A stretch of 64,000 bases of DNA from Rhizobium sp. RM (GCF_013390595.1 NZ_JACAWV010000023.1:124001-188000); one strand, 5' to 3'. Counted from the stretch's first letter, positions 51,905 to 61,196 are shown. Made by a program: numbers and translations. The notes: generated by a model not told the origin, from the sequence alone.

Positions 51905-52983
51905 AACGTGTTCCTCTTGCGGAGAATAAGGTAGATGAACAGCGGTGCACCGACGAGTGCGACGACGATGCCAACTGGAATGACGCGGGGTGGAAGGATC
52001 GTCCTGCCTACTGTGTCGGCGAGCAGCAAAAGCGCACCGCCCGTCACCATTGAGAACGGAAACAGGAAACGATGGTCCGATCCGACAATGAGGCGGGCGA
52101 TATGTGGACCAACCAGGCCGACAAAACCGACAACACCAATGAAGCTGACAACCAGGCTTGAGCCACTCACGGCAAGGAAGATCAGTGAAATCCTCAGGAG
52201 ATTGACATTGACGCCGAGACTTTTCGCCGTGTCATCGCCCGCAAATGCAAGACTGTTTACCTCGCCTGCCTTGAGCTGAAAATATGGTGTCAGCACCAGG
52301 ATTGTCACCGCCAGTACACCGACATGCGTCCAGCGCGCCTCGTTGACAGAACCAAACGTCCAACGCGTGATGGCCGCAAGGGCCTCATCATTGGCGATGT
52401 ATTGCAGACCTGATGTCAATGCGCTGAAGATTGCTGTCAGTGCCGTTCCAAGGAGGATCAGAACTGTGATGTTCATCGATTTGGCCGTGGCAAGACCGAG
52501 AACAATCAGCGAGCAGGCCAGCGAAAAGGCGATGGCACTGAGACTGACCGTAATGCCGACACTGGTGCCATTGCTTTGCGCGACCAGAATGGCAACAGCA
52601 GCCCCAAAGGCCGCCGCAGGAGAGAGGCCGAGCGTATAGGGACTGACAAGCGGGTTGCGCAACAGTCCCTGCATCGCAGCGCCCGCCAGTGACAGGATGG
52701 CGCCGGCAAGGATTGCCAGGAGAACCCGCGGTAGCCTGAGGTATAGCAGAACATTTGCGATCCGCTCGTCGTCGCGTGGGAGATCGATGCCCCAGATCTT
52801 TGCGTAGGCGAGACGATAGAGCTCGCCAATCCCGTAGCTCGACGTCCCCGACAAGGTTGAATAAACGGCAAGGGTGATCAACAACACGATCGAGACAGCG
52901 ATAAACAAAGCAGTCCGCCGGTGACGGCTGATGCTGTCGCGTGACAGCACCGCGCCCTTCTGGCGTGCAGAAGCGTAATTCAT
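51901..52983 (-). CDS. Iron ABC transporter permease (FecCD family), system 2
   Basis: 360 residues, about ten membrane segments. Family marks: LPRVLLAILAGAILSLAGAAMQGLLRNPLVSPYTLG near 90-125 and GFVGLVGPHIARLIVGSDHRFLFP near 285. It is the only permease in this operon, so the channel should be a homodimer as in BtuC, unlike systems 1 and 3 of the window. Four-base overlaps with the binding protein and the ATPase genes. Confidence 0.95.
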   Translation of the reverse strand: MNYASARQKGAVLSRDSISRHRRTALFIAVSIVLLITLAVYSTLSGTSSYGIGELYRLAYAKIWGIDLPRDDERIANVLLYLRLPRVLLAILAGAILSLAGAAMQGLLRNPLVSPYTLGLSPAAAFGAAVAILVAQSNGTSVGITVSLSAIAFSLACSLIVLGLATAKSMNITVLILLGTALTAIFSALTSGLQYIANDEALAAITRWTFGSVNEARWTHVGVLAVTILVLTPYFQLKAGEVNSLAFAGDDTAKSLGVNVNLLRISLIFLAVSGSSLVVSFIGVVGFVGLVGPHIARLIVGSDHRFLFPFSMVTGGALLLLADTVGRTILPPRVIPVGIVVALVGAPLFIYLILRKRNTL

Positions 52984-54056
52984 TGCCCCGCTGTCCCGGC
53001 CTTAACGAAATAAACCCCTTCATCGCCCTTGAACGGCACTCCCAGGAACTCCTCATCCCAGCGGCGCGCGACATCTTCCGGGCGGAAATCCTTGAATGCA
53101 TCGGGATAGAGCCATGCTGCGACATAGAGCGATGTCAGAGTTTTGGCCTGTTGACCGAGATGATAGGCGTTGACGATATAGATGTCGTTGCTTTGAGACG
53201 CCTTGAGGTTGGGCCAACCCGGTCTTGCCTGAAGTTCTTTCCATTCGCCATCAAAGACGTCTTTTGCCGAGCCGGTATAATTGTTTCCGAACTCACGTAT
53301 GATGAGGTCAGGGTCACGTGTCAGGATTTCCGCAGCATCGATGGGTGTCTTCCAGACTGTGCCCTGCGTATGTCCGCCCTGCCCGAAGACGACATCTTCA
53401 AATATGCTCCTACCGCCACCTTTGACGATCGCTTCATAAAAGCCAGAGCCCTTTGTTGGCGTTTGATAGGCGATCTCGTTTTCGTAATAGACCGTCCTGG
53501 GGGTCAAACCTGCGGTCCGCTTCTCAATTTCGGAGTAGATATCCTTACGGAAATCTAGAACCTTCTTCGCGCCGTCTTCGCGACCGAAGATAGCCCCGAA
53601 GAGTTCGACGTTTTCGTCGAAGCGATCATTGCGCCAGCCGCTAGCAACGACAACAGGAATGCCAAATGGGCTCAGTTGCCGGTTGAGTTCTTCCCATCCG
53701 CCATTCGCGTAGGAAATGACGACGTCAGGGTCTGTCTTGACGATCGCCTCGTAGTTGACCTGTCCCCACTCACCGACGTTATAGGTGCTATCCCATTTAC
53801 CGCCCGCGAGCTTGTATTGTGCAACGTCCCGCCCGGTTACGCCGACGATCTTGTCGCGAGATCCGATCGCGGCAACAATATCGACGTTATAGCTGCCGAT
53901 AATAACGGCTCGCGTGGCGGGCTTTTCGAGCTCGATCTTTCGTCCTGCTTCATCTGTTACCGTCAGGGCAGATGCTGGAAGAGCCCACATCGCCGCTGCC
54001 ACTGCCGCACCGGCGACGAGGACCTTGCGACTACGTAAATAAAAAGCCGTTTTCAT
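52980..54056 (-). CDS. Iron/chelate periplasmic binding protein, system 2
   Basis: 358 residues. Signal peptide at about 1-30 (VLVAGAAVAAAMWALPASA). The type III binding-protein fold is indicated by TVTDEAGRKIELEKPATRAVIIGSY-like N-terminal strands and by YEAIVKTDPDVVISY. The first gene of the operon binding protein-permease-ATPase-monooxygenase, with GGAGG seven bases upstream of the ATG. A long inverted repeat directly abuts that ribosome site. No receptor gene is coupled to it, so it may take ligand delivered by another receptor or porin. Confidence 0.92.
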   Translation of the reverse strand: MKTAFYLRSRKVLVAGAAVAAAMWALPASALTVTDEAGRKIELEKPATRAVIIGSYNVDIVAAIGSRDKIVGVTGRDVAQYKLAGGKWDSTYNVGEWGQVNYEAIVKTDPDVVISYANGGWEELNRQLSPFGIPVVVASGWRNDRFDENVELFGAIFGREDGAKKVLDFRKDIYSEIEKRTAGLTPRTVYYENEIAYQTPTKGSGFYEAIVKGGGRSIFEDVVFGQGGHTQGTVWKTPIDAAEILTRDPDLIIREFGNNYTGSAKDVFDGEWKELQARPGWPNLKASQSNDIYIVNAYHLGQQAKTLTSLYVAAWLYPDAFKDFRPEDVARRWDEEFLGVPFKGDEGVYFVKAGTAGQ

Positions 54057-54063
54057 AAAACCT

Positions 54064-54096
54064 CCGAATAATCTACTATTTTAATAGACTATTCGG
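54064..54096. promoter_or_regulatory. Long AT-rich inverted repeat abutting the ribosome site of system 2
   Basis: A 33-base near-palindrome: CCGAATA/TATTCGG outer arms, TCTA/TAGA inner arms, TA/TA around the centre, with two mismatched pairs. On the minus strand its end runs straight into GGAGG of the binding-protein gene. It could be a repressor operator or an RNA hairpin hiding the ribosome site. It does not match the iron boxes I know. Confidence 0.6.
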
Positions 54097-54188
54097 TGAG
54101 GCCGATGTTTCACAGCGACAGGATGCTCGAAATTGCGCCGGAACTAAAAAAATCTGCCAGAAGATACACCGAACTGTAAGACGAACAG

Positions 54189-54215
54189 GCCTCTAGATAT
54201 TATTCGAGAGGCCCA
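54189..54215. terminator. Hairpin in the gap after the GGDEF-EAL gene
   Basis: GGCCTCT pairs with AGAGGCC across 12 bases. Together with a CCGTATA/TATACGG pairing (54271-54297) that overlaps the last codons of the GGDEF-EAL gene, it may end that minus-strand transcript before system 2 begins. No T-run. Confidence 0.3.
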
Positions 54216-54289
54216 TCACCCCGACGACGCATCGACCAGCAGAATCAATCAAGAACCGAGTTTAGAAGCTCCGTATATAATATTGTTTT

Positions 54290-56629
54290 CTATACGGAAT
54301 ACCGATTCAATGTGGCAACATTGACAACACCTGCAGGAGCGCCGCCCGGTTTACCGAACAGATACCCTTGAGCCTGTGCGCAGCCCTCATCCACCACCAT
54401 GCGATATTGGGCGTCGGTTTCAATTCCCTCCGCCGTAACAGGGAGATCGAGGCTTCGGCCGAGCCCGATCACGGCACGAACGATAGCGCGCGCGCTTTCG
54501 TCCTCACCCATTGCGGCGATGAAGCTGCGATCGATTTTGATTTTGTCGAACGGAAAACTCTGCAGGTTGCTGAGTGAGGAGTAGCCGGTTCCAAAATCGT
54601 CCATCACGACGCCGATGCCCAGGGTCTTCAGTTGCCGTAAGATAGCGAGTGTTACGTTGCGATCCTTCAAAAGCGCGGCTTCCGTCACTTCAATTTCGAG
54701 ACGCTTTGGAGGCAGTCCTGTTTGAGCCAGGATGAGGCAAACCATCTGGCCGAGGTTCGCCATAGAAAACTGCAACGGAGAGACATTTACGGCGACTTTG
54801 AGATGCGAGGGCCAATGGGCTGCATGGGTACAGGCCTCGCGCAACACCCATTCACCGAGAGGAATGATGATCCCGGTTTCCTCGGCGATCGGAATGAACT
54901 TATCCGGCGCAATGACGCCGTGAACCGGATGATGCCACCGCACAAGCGCTTCGTAACCAACAACCTCGCCGCATTCGACAGACAGGATCGGCTGATAGTT
55001 CAAGATCAGCTCATTGCGGCTGATTGCCAGACGAAGATCTGTCTCGAGTTGTCTACGCTCACGCGCCTCCTTGTCCATCACCGGATCATAGAAGGCGAGA
55101 ATGCCTCGACCGCCAAGTTTGGCCCGATAAAGCGCAAGATCAGCCGCATGCATGAGGCCCTCAATATCGTGGCCATCTTTGGGGAAGATCGCGATGCCGA
55201 TGCTGACCCCGACGGCTGCAGGATCACCAGCTGTGTTCATCCTCTCGCCGAATGTCGTCAGGATCGTTTCGGCAAGCGCCTGTGCCTGTTCGGCTTTCGT
55301 GTTGCGCGTTGTCAGGATAACGAACTCGTCGCCACCGAGACGCACCACAAGATCACCAGGTCCTGCGCACTCCTTGAAGATGCCGGCGACTGTCTTGAGA
55401 ATACGGTCACCTTCCGCATGGCCGAAAAGATCGTTTACGGCCTTGAACCGATCGAGGTCGAGCGTGAGTAGCGCAAACCCTTGTCCGTCTGCGCATTGCT
55501 GTATCTGAAGCTGAAGCTGCTGCTGGAACATTGTTCTGTTTGCGAGGCCCGTCAGAACATCGTGGCGCGCGAGATATTCGATCTCCCGCTGCGCCTCGCG
55601 ATTTTCCGTGAGGTCGCGAATGGCAAGCACTTCGCTTGGGCGCCCACGATATTCGATCGTTCTGACTGCAAGCTCGAACACACGCGTTTTCCCGTCGACC
55701 AGCCTTGTCGCCTCAACCGGCGTCTGGCGTGACACATGCGCGGGAAGCCCGTCGATGACCTCCAGTAAGTCGTCAGGATTGGCACCAATCAGGCTTGCTT
55801 CTTCGCAGGCGAGCAGATCCGCAAAGCGCGGATTGAGCTCGACGATAAGACCGTTCTGCACAACAGCCAGCCCATCCAGCGAGGCGTTGACGAGACCTTT
55901 AAGATCGACAAGGTAGCGATCCACCAGGGCTGCAGCAGCGGTTGCCGAAAGAACGAGAAGTGTGACACCGACGATCGCTGTAATCAGAAGCATCCGGGCG
56001 AGATCGTCGGATTCTGGTCCAGGCACTGAAGGATCGGGTGCAAGAACCGTCGCAGACATGGCCGTGAAGTGCAGCGCGCAGATCGCGACGATTGCGAGAC
56101 CCGCCGCCGTTGCAACACGTTTCCACGCACTGAACCGCCCGAAGAAATGGAGCGATAGTGCAAAGCACAGCCATGCGACAACTAGGCCACCGGCAATCTC
56201 GTCCCAGCGATAGCTGACGGTCGCTGCGACATCCATGCCAGCCATGCCAACAAAGTGCATGACGGCGACAGAGACGGTAATGGCCGATGCAGCAAGGAGA
56301 GTGCCGTACTTCGCCATAGGAAGCGCACTCAGCGCCAGCCAGAAGCCAGCAATGGCAACGACAGCCGAAAGTGACGTGAAGTGGAGATCGAAACCGATCG
56401 GCACAGAGCCTTTATAGGCAAGCATCGCAACGAAATGTGTTGCCCAGACCGACAATCCGCCAACAAAAGCGGCAACAAAGACCCAATAATGTTTACGGCC
56501 CGCCGGGCTTTCTTCCGCACGCAATAGAAGATGAAAAAACGCAAGCATTCCAAAAAGACATATGAGTGCAGCAAGGAGCACGATCGTATGATCGTGCTGG
56601 ATAACCACGCACTCTAAAACTGTGAACAT
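54290..56629 (-). CDS. MHYT-GGDEF-EAL cyclic-di-GMP signalling protein
   Basis: 779 residues from the ATG at 56629. The N-terminal 230 residues form a membrane MHYT sensor with the three repeated motifs visible as ATHFVAM, VMHFVGM and ALHFTAM, thought to bind copper and sense a diatomic gas. A PAS-like segment follows (about 260-360), then GGDEF (catalytic RLGGDEFVIL intact; the RxxD inhibitory site is GPGD, so lost) and EAL (GYEALVRWHHP intact, VMDDFGTGYSSL present). Both activities are therefore possible. It stands alone between iron systems 2 and 3. Confidence 0.93.
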   Translation of the reverse strand: MFTVLECVVIQHDHTIVLLAALICLFGMLAFFHLLLRAEESPAGRKHYWVFVAAFVGGLSVWATHFVAMLAYKGSVPIGFDLHFTSLSAVVAIAGFWLALSALPMAKYGTLLAASAITVSVAVMHFVGMAGMDVAATVSYRWDEIAGGLVVAWLCFALSLHFFGRFSAWKRVATAAGLAIVAICALHFTAMSATVLAPDPSVPGPESDDLARMLLITAIVGVTLLVLSATAAAALVDRYLVDLKGLVNASLDGLAVVQNGLIVELNPRFADLLACEEASLIGANPDDLLEVIDGLPAHVSRQTPVEATRLVDGKTRVFELAVRTIEYRGRPSEVLAIRDLTENREAQREIEYLARHDVLTGLANRTMFQQQLQLQIQQCADGQGFALLTLDLDRFKAVNDLFGHAEGDRILKTVAGIFKECAGPGDLVVRLGGDEFVILTTRNTKAEQAQALAETILTTFGERMNTAGDPAAVGVSIGIAIFPKDGHDIEGLMHAADLALYRAKLGGRGILAFYDPVMDKEARERRQLETDLRLAISRNELILNYQPILSVECGEVVGYEALVRWHHPVHGVIAPDKFIPIAEETGIIIPLGEWVLREACTHAAHWPSHLKVAVNVSPLQFSMANLGQMVCLILAQTGLPPKRLEIEVTEAALLKDRNVTLAILRQLKTLGIGVVMDDFGTGYSSLSNLQSFPFDKIKIDRSFIAAMGEDESARAIVRAVIGLGRSLDLPVTAEGIETDAQYRMVVDEGCAQAQGYLFGKPGGAPAGVVNVATLNRYSV

Positions 56630-56820
56630 GCCGTCTGCCCCCGCAATGAATGACGCCCACAACCGACTATAGTATTTTCTTTATTTATAAATCTCTAATA
56701 TAAATTTCCAACTAGCAGACCATCATATTACGTTTTGGGACAGGTTTATTTCAAGCGCGAAGATGCGAGACAGCTTTGTCTCGGACCTGGCACACAAGTC
56801 CAGACTACGCAGAACAGGAA

Positions 56821-56854
56821 AAGAGGCAGAGCCCACCTTTGGGCACTGCCTCTT
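56821..56854 (-). terminator. Rho-independent terminator of the second siderophore receptor gene
   Basis: AAGAGGCAG pairs with CTGCCTCTT, with an inner GCCCA/TGGGC pairing. Read on the minus strand it is followed by TTCCTGTT after the stem's own TT, and lies 33 bases beyond the receptor stop. Confidence 0.7.
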
Positions 56855-56887
56855 GTGTAACGCATAATCTTGTCGGGACGCGTCGTT

Positions 56888-59059
56888 TCAGAACTTCACG
56901 CTCGCCGTCAGGCTGACGTTGAATGGCTCTCCGACTGAATTGGCATAGTTGGTCGAACCGATCGATGACGTGTAATAGGTCTTGTCGAAGAGGTTACGGA
57001 GATTGAGTTGCAACGTGACAGGTTTTTCGAGTTGAAGCGTGTACGTCGCAAAGGCATCGAACACCGCATATCCGGGCAAATAATAGGAGTTGTCGTTGAT
57101 ACCGGGACGAGAACCGACGCCCCGAATGCCACCACCAATTCGAAGTGTGTTGCCGTTCGGACCAACCTCACCAACGTCATACGCCAGGAAGAGTGACGCC
57201 GTGTGTCTCGCCACGTTCGGCAAACGCTTGCCGGCATAGGTCGCGTCTTCAAGAACAAGCGCGTCCGTATAGGCATAACTTGCGATGAGGTCGAGATCGT
57301 CTGTCAGACTGCCTGCAACATCAACCTCGATACCGCGGGATCGGACGAGACCCGCAGCCTTGACGGTCGAGATGCCGCCAATGTCTTCGGAATAGGCAAC
57401 GTTACGCTTGCGGCTGTTGAACAAGGCAACATTTGCGTTCAAGCCGGTGAAGATGTCGAACTTGGCGCCAACTTCGTAGGAGATGCCCTCTTCCGGATCG
57501 AGGCTGCCATAATAGGCGCCGATGGAAGACTGTGGCCGAAACGTCTTGGCGACATTGGCATAAAGCGAAGCCGAAGGTGTGAGTTTGTAGACGAGCCCGG
57601 CGTTCGGAATGAGTTCACCGCCGTCGTTTTGCGTGTTGACCACAAATGGACGGCCCTTCCCGGCATAGATATCGTAGTACTGGTAGCGCAAGCCACCCAC
57701 CGCTATCCACTGATCGCTCAGATGTAGCGCATCCTGCATGTAGATAGAGGCCGTCGAAAGCTGCTCAGTCTGGTCGCTGTCGGCTGCCCTGACGGTCGTG
57801 CAGACAGGTAACCTCCCATAGACGGGATTGTTGACATTGAAGTTCGTGGAGTTCGCACAACGCAGCATGTCTGTTCGCAGTGTGTCACTGTAGTCATAGG
57901 ACGCACCGAACAACAGATCGTGCTGGAACCCGCCAATATCGGCTTCTCCGGTCAGATCAGCACGCAATGCATGATTATAGAGGGTAGAATATTGCGTGGC
58001 GTCTGCGCGACGCGTCACCTGCCCTGTACGGGCGTTGTAACCGACGACACGGGCCTGGTTGTCGGAATAAACGTTGCGGCTATAGGCATAGTCCAGTGAG
58101 ACTTTCCAATCGTCGGAAAGCTGGCGATCGATCGCTACACTGGCAAGATCAGACTTGCCGTCGGTAATGTTATAGGCCTCGTCGAGCCTCAAACGCCGGC
58201 TGACATTGATGGGTTTTCCGGTCGTCAGGTCGAAGATCGTACCGCGGTCGAAAGGCACGCTATAGTCTTCATGCATGTAGGATACAGTTATGTCGGTACC
58301 TTCACCGCTCCATTTGAGCGAAGGCGCGATCAGCCAGTTTTCGCGGTCGCCAAAATTGCGCCAGTAATCGCTTTTCTCTCCCTGTCCGATGAGACGGTAG
58401 GAAAAATCTGTACCCTCGATTGGGCCTGTCACGTCAAATCCGCCCGATGTGCCGTATTTGCCCGCACCGTAGGCCGAAAACCGGGTGTAGGCCTCAGCAC
58501 CGAAAGTCTCTTCCGGGGCTTTCGTCACGACATTGACCATGCCGCCAGGATCAAGGATGCCATAGAGGGTCGATGCCGGCCCCTTTAGAACTTCTACCCG
58601 CTCGACCGTGTCGTTGAAGGAATGCGGCAGTGCTGTTTTCAAACCGTTGACGAGGATGGAACCGTCACGATTGTCACCGAAACCTCGACGAATGACGGCA
58701 TCCTGCGTGCCACCCAAGGTATTGGCCTGTGTGACACCGCTGACATTGGCGAGTGCGTCGTCCAGAGCGCGCGCTTGCTGATCACGCAGAACTTCATTCG
58801 TGACTACATTCACCGACTGGGGAATGTCGAGAATTGGAGTATCGGTCCGTGTCGCCGTGTTCGTCGTGATCGGCTGGTAGCCTCTGGCACCCTTTTTGAC
58901 TTCTGCATCAACGGTGATCGTTTCGAGAACGGTCGATCCTGCCTCTGCGTTTTTTCTCTCTGCCCCATTGTCCTGAGCGAAAGCAGGAAACGCGGTGGTT
59001 GCCAAAAGGAATGCGAGGAGCGCCGTTGATCCCGGACGCCCTATCCCCAAGCCGTTATG
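56888..59059 (-). CDS. TonB-dependent siderophore receptor (FhuA/FoxA-like)
   Basis: 723 residues from the ATG at 59059, which has GGGGA eight bases upstream and gives a standard signal peptide (to about residue 30, ending AFAQ); an ATG 36 bases earlier is in frame. TonB-box-like ETITV at about 53-57, plug with VIRRGFGDNRDGSILVNG and RVEVLKGPASTLYGILDPGGMVNVVTK, barrel ending SLTASVKF with terminal Phe. No STN domain. The plug style is that of ferrichrome/ferrioxamine receptors. Divergent from importer system 3, with two TGA-N9-TCA sites in the shared promoter region. Confidence 0.93.
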   Translation of the reverse strand, partial: HNGLGIGRPGSTALLAFLLATTAFPAFAQDNGAERKNAEAGSTVLETITVDAEVKKGARGYQPITTNTATRTDTPILDIPQSVNVVTNEVLRDQQARALDDALANVSGVTQANTLGGTQDAVIRRGFGDNRDGSILVNGLKTALPHSFNDTVERVEVLKGPASTLYGILDPGGMVNVVTKAPEETFGAEAYTRFSAYGAGKYGTSGGFDVTGPIEGTDFSYRLIGQGEKSDYWRNFGDRENWLIAPSLKWSGEGTDITVSYMHEDYSVPFDRGTIFDLTTGKPINVSRRLRLDEAYNITDGKSDLASVAIDRQLSDDWKVSLDYAYSRNVYSDNQARVVGYNARTGQVTRRADATQYSTLYNHALRADLTGEADIGGFQHDLLFGASYDYSDTLRTDMLRCANSTNFNVNNPVYGRLPVCTTVRAADSDQTEQLSTASIYMQDALHLSDQWIAVGGLRYQYYDIYAGKGRPFVVNTQNDGGELIPNAGLVYKLTPSASLYANVAKTFRPQSSIGAYYGSLDPEEGISYEVGAKFDIFTGLNANVALFNSRKRNVAYSEDIGGISTVKAAGLVRSRGIEVDVAGSLTDDLDLIASYAYTDALVLEDATYAGKRLPNVARHTASLFLAYDVGEVGPNGNTLRIGGGIRGVGSRPGINDNSYYLPGYAVFDAFATYTLQLEKPVTLQLNLRNLFDKTYYTSSIGSTNYANSVGEPFNVSLTASVKF

Positions 59060-59123
59060 CATCTGAATTGTCCCCGAATAGCTAGAATTCGTCATCCCGA
59101 CGATGCGCCACCTCTTCAATTGA

Positions 59124-59138
59124 TGAATGTAGTAGTCA
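59124..59138. promoter_or_regulatory. RirA-type iron-responsive operator candidate, receptor side
   Basis: TGA-ATGTAGTAG-TCA fits the TGA-N9-TCA consensus of rhizobial RirA iron operators. On the minus strand it reads TGACTACTACATTCA, sharing its first 11 bases with the site on the other side. It lies 64 bases upstream of the receptor start. Confidence 0.6.
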
Positions 59139-59277
59139 ACTTTAGATTTCCAGACCTGTCGTTGAAAGCAGCTAGATTGGAGCCGATTTTGTCAGGAAAT
59201 GTTGCCGCAACAGCGCAAACACCCCGCGTTCCGGTCAATTTTCATGCTGCAAAAGACTTTTTGAATGTCGCCATACT

Positions 59278-59292
59278 TGACTACTACAGTCA
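59278..59292. promoter_or_regulatory. RirA-type iron-responsive operator candidate, importer side
   Basis: TGA-CTACTACAG-TCA fits TGA-N9-TCA. Its TTGACTACTACA core (59277-59288) is the exact reverse complement of the word at 59128-59139, so each divergent promoter has one copy in the orientation of its own gene. Confidence 0.6.
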
Positions 59293-59331
59293 TAAATAAT
59301 TCTGGTGCGTCAGGAACGCGCGGGACAGAAT

Positions 59332-60156
59332 TTGAAAATCGAAACCGAGAAAGATATCGCTGGAAATCGGCTTCTGGGGGAATGCCTCGAGCTTGGTCAT
59401 GGCGGCAAGCCCGTCGTGTTCGATCTGAATGTCGAGATCGCATCAAACCAATTCACGGTCCTGCTCGGTCCGAACGGCTCGGGAAAATCGACGTTGCTCG
59501 GCGCACTCGCGCGCTTGCATCGTCCAACATCCGGGCAGGTCGTGCTCGATGGCCGTGATATCTTCAGTTACCCAACCAGGGATGTCGCGAAGCGCTTGGG
59601 AATGCTGGCGCAACAGAACCACACGCCGGAAGGCATCTCGGTTTTCGATCTGGTTTCCCGTGGCCGTTATCCGCATCAGGGTTTCCTCAAACAATGGAGT
59701 GAGGCCGACGCAGAGGCTGTCAGCGAAGCGCTTGCCGTGACAGGTATCAATGATCTCGCCGAAAGGCCCGTCGATAGCCTTTCAGGCGGTCAACGCCAGC
59801 GTGCCTGGATTGCCATGGCCCTCGCACAACAAACCGATATCATCCTGCTCGACGAACCAACGACCTTTCTGGATCTGCACCATCAGATCGAGGTTCTGGA
59901 TATGTTGAGTGATCTGGTGGCGCACCACAACCGCACGATCGTCGCGGTTTTGCATGACATCAATCTCGCCCTGCAATTCGCCGATCATCTGCTTTTCCTG
60001 AAGGAAGGACGTGTGAAGCATCGACTTGATGCTGTTACACAATGTAGCGCCGAGATCATTGCCGACGTTTTTGACACGCGTGTCATCGAGATGACGCATC
60101 CTGTGACCCATCGACCGGTGTTTTTGCCCTGCCCTGGACGGACGCATAAGACATGA
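59332..60156 (+). CDS. Iron-siderophore ABC transporter ATP-binding protein (FepC/FecE type), system 3
   Basis: 274 residues if started at the TTG at 59332, which has GGGA upstream; a GTG at 59305 is the alternative but sits only 12 bases after the candidate operator and has no ribosome site. No ATG is available before Walker A. Walker A GPNGSGKST, signature [15 protein letters not shown], Walker B LLDEPTTFLD, switch VLHDINLALQFAD. First gene of a four-gene importer operon; it overlaps the permease gene by four bases. Confidence 0.9.
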   Translation: MKIETEKDIAGNRLLGECLELGHGGKPVVFDLNVEIASNQFTVLLGPNGSGKSTLLGALARLHRPTSGQVVLDGRDIFSYPTRDVAKRLGMLAQQNHTPEGISVFDLVSRGRYPHQGFLKQWSEADAEAVSEALAVTGINDLAERPVDSLSGGQRQRAWIAMALAQQTDIILLDEPTTFLDLHHQIEVLDMLSDLVAHHNRTIVAVLHDINLALQFADHLLFLKEGRVKHRLDAVTQCSAEIIADVFDTRVIEMTHPVTHRPVFLPCPGRTHKT

Positions 60157-61196
60157 GCGCGGGCAATCTGGATCGTGTGAGCAGCCTCCCATTAACGAGA
60201 GGCGCTGCGAGGACTGTCTCGGCCGGGCTAGGTCTTCTCGCAATCATCCTCATTGTTGTTGCCGCGCACGCTGCGACAGGGGCAAGGCCTGTAGCACCGC
60301 ACGTTTTCCATGATCTCATCTTCGCCTACGACCCGAAAAACTTCGACCAGCAAATTCTGATACGCCTTCGACTGCCAAGGATTGTTGCGTGCCTGCTTGC
60401 AGGGGCGAGCCTCGGAGTGGCCGGCCTTATCTTGCAGACCGTGTTGCGAAACCCTCTGGGAGAACCGCATATTCTTGGGCTGAATGCCGGCGCAAGTCTC
60501 GCCGTTGTAGCCCTGAGCGCCAGTCCCTTTGCTTCAATCGGGGTCACCAGCGTCCAACCACTCGTCGCTGCGGGAGGTGCCGGGGCGGTTTTTGCGCTGG
60601 TCCTTGCTCTTTCGGCAGCAGGACAACGCGGCCTCACCCCGGCGAAACTTGTCTTTTGTGGCATCGCACTCTCCACACTCGCCGGGACGCTGACGTCGGC
60701 CATCCTCATCCTGAATGAAGAAACGCTGCAACAAACCCGGTTCTGGCTGGTTGGTGACGCCGCCGGAATAACGCTGCCGACCATTGTGAATGCCTTGCCT
60801 GTCGCTGTTATTGCACTTGTATTGGCAACAGCCCTCGCACCAAGACTTGATCTCCTGGCACTCGGAGAGAACGCGGCAACTGCACTTGGTGTGCCGGTGC
60901 GACTAACATGGTGTCTGGCACTGATCGCAACATCCCTCTTATGCGGCGTCGCAATTTCGCTGGTCGGGCCGATCGGCTTTATCGGCCTGGTGGTACCTCC
61001 GCTCATCTCACGTATTCGAACCGGCCGGCTGTTGTTCGCCATACCGCTTGCCGCATTGGGCGGAGCAACCTTGCTGATCGCCGCCGATCTTGCCGCCCGT
61101 CTTCTAATCGGTCCTCGGGAGTTGCCGACAGGCGCAATGACCGGCCTCGTCGGGGCACCGGTCTTTCTGTGGTTGGCGCGGGGACTGCTGAAATGA
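60153..61196 (+). CDS. Iron-siderophore ABC transporter permease (FecCD family), system 3, first subunit
   Basis: 347 residues, about nine or ten membrane segments. Family marks: LPRIVACLLAGASLGVAGLILQTVLRNPLGEPHILG near 70-105 and the C-terminal GPRELPTGAMTGLVGAPVFLWL. ATGA overlaps join it to the ATPase before and the second permease after. Confidence 0.95.
   Translation: MSAGNLDRVSSLPLTRGAARTVSAGLGLLAIILIVVAAHAATGARPVAPHVFHDLIFAYDPKNFDQQILIRLRLPRIVACLLAGASLGVAGLILQTVLRNPLGEPHILGLNAGASLAVVALSASPFASIGVTSVQPLVAAGGAGAVFALVLALSAAGQRGLTPAKLVFCGIALSTLAGTLTSAILILNEETLQQTRFWLVGDAAGITLPTIVNALPVAVIALVLATALAPRLDLLALGENAATALGVPVRLTWCLALIATSLLCGVAISLVGPIGFIGLVVPPLISRIRTGRLLFAIPLAALGGATLLIAADLAARLLIGPRELPTGAMTGLVGAPVFLWLARGLLK

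Noticed and set aside
54064-54096. Reading the long palindrome as an Irr (ICE) or Fur box
   Set aside because: Its arms do not fit the TTTAGAA-NN-TTCTAAA type or a Fur 19-mer; assigning it to a known regulator would be guesswork.
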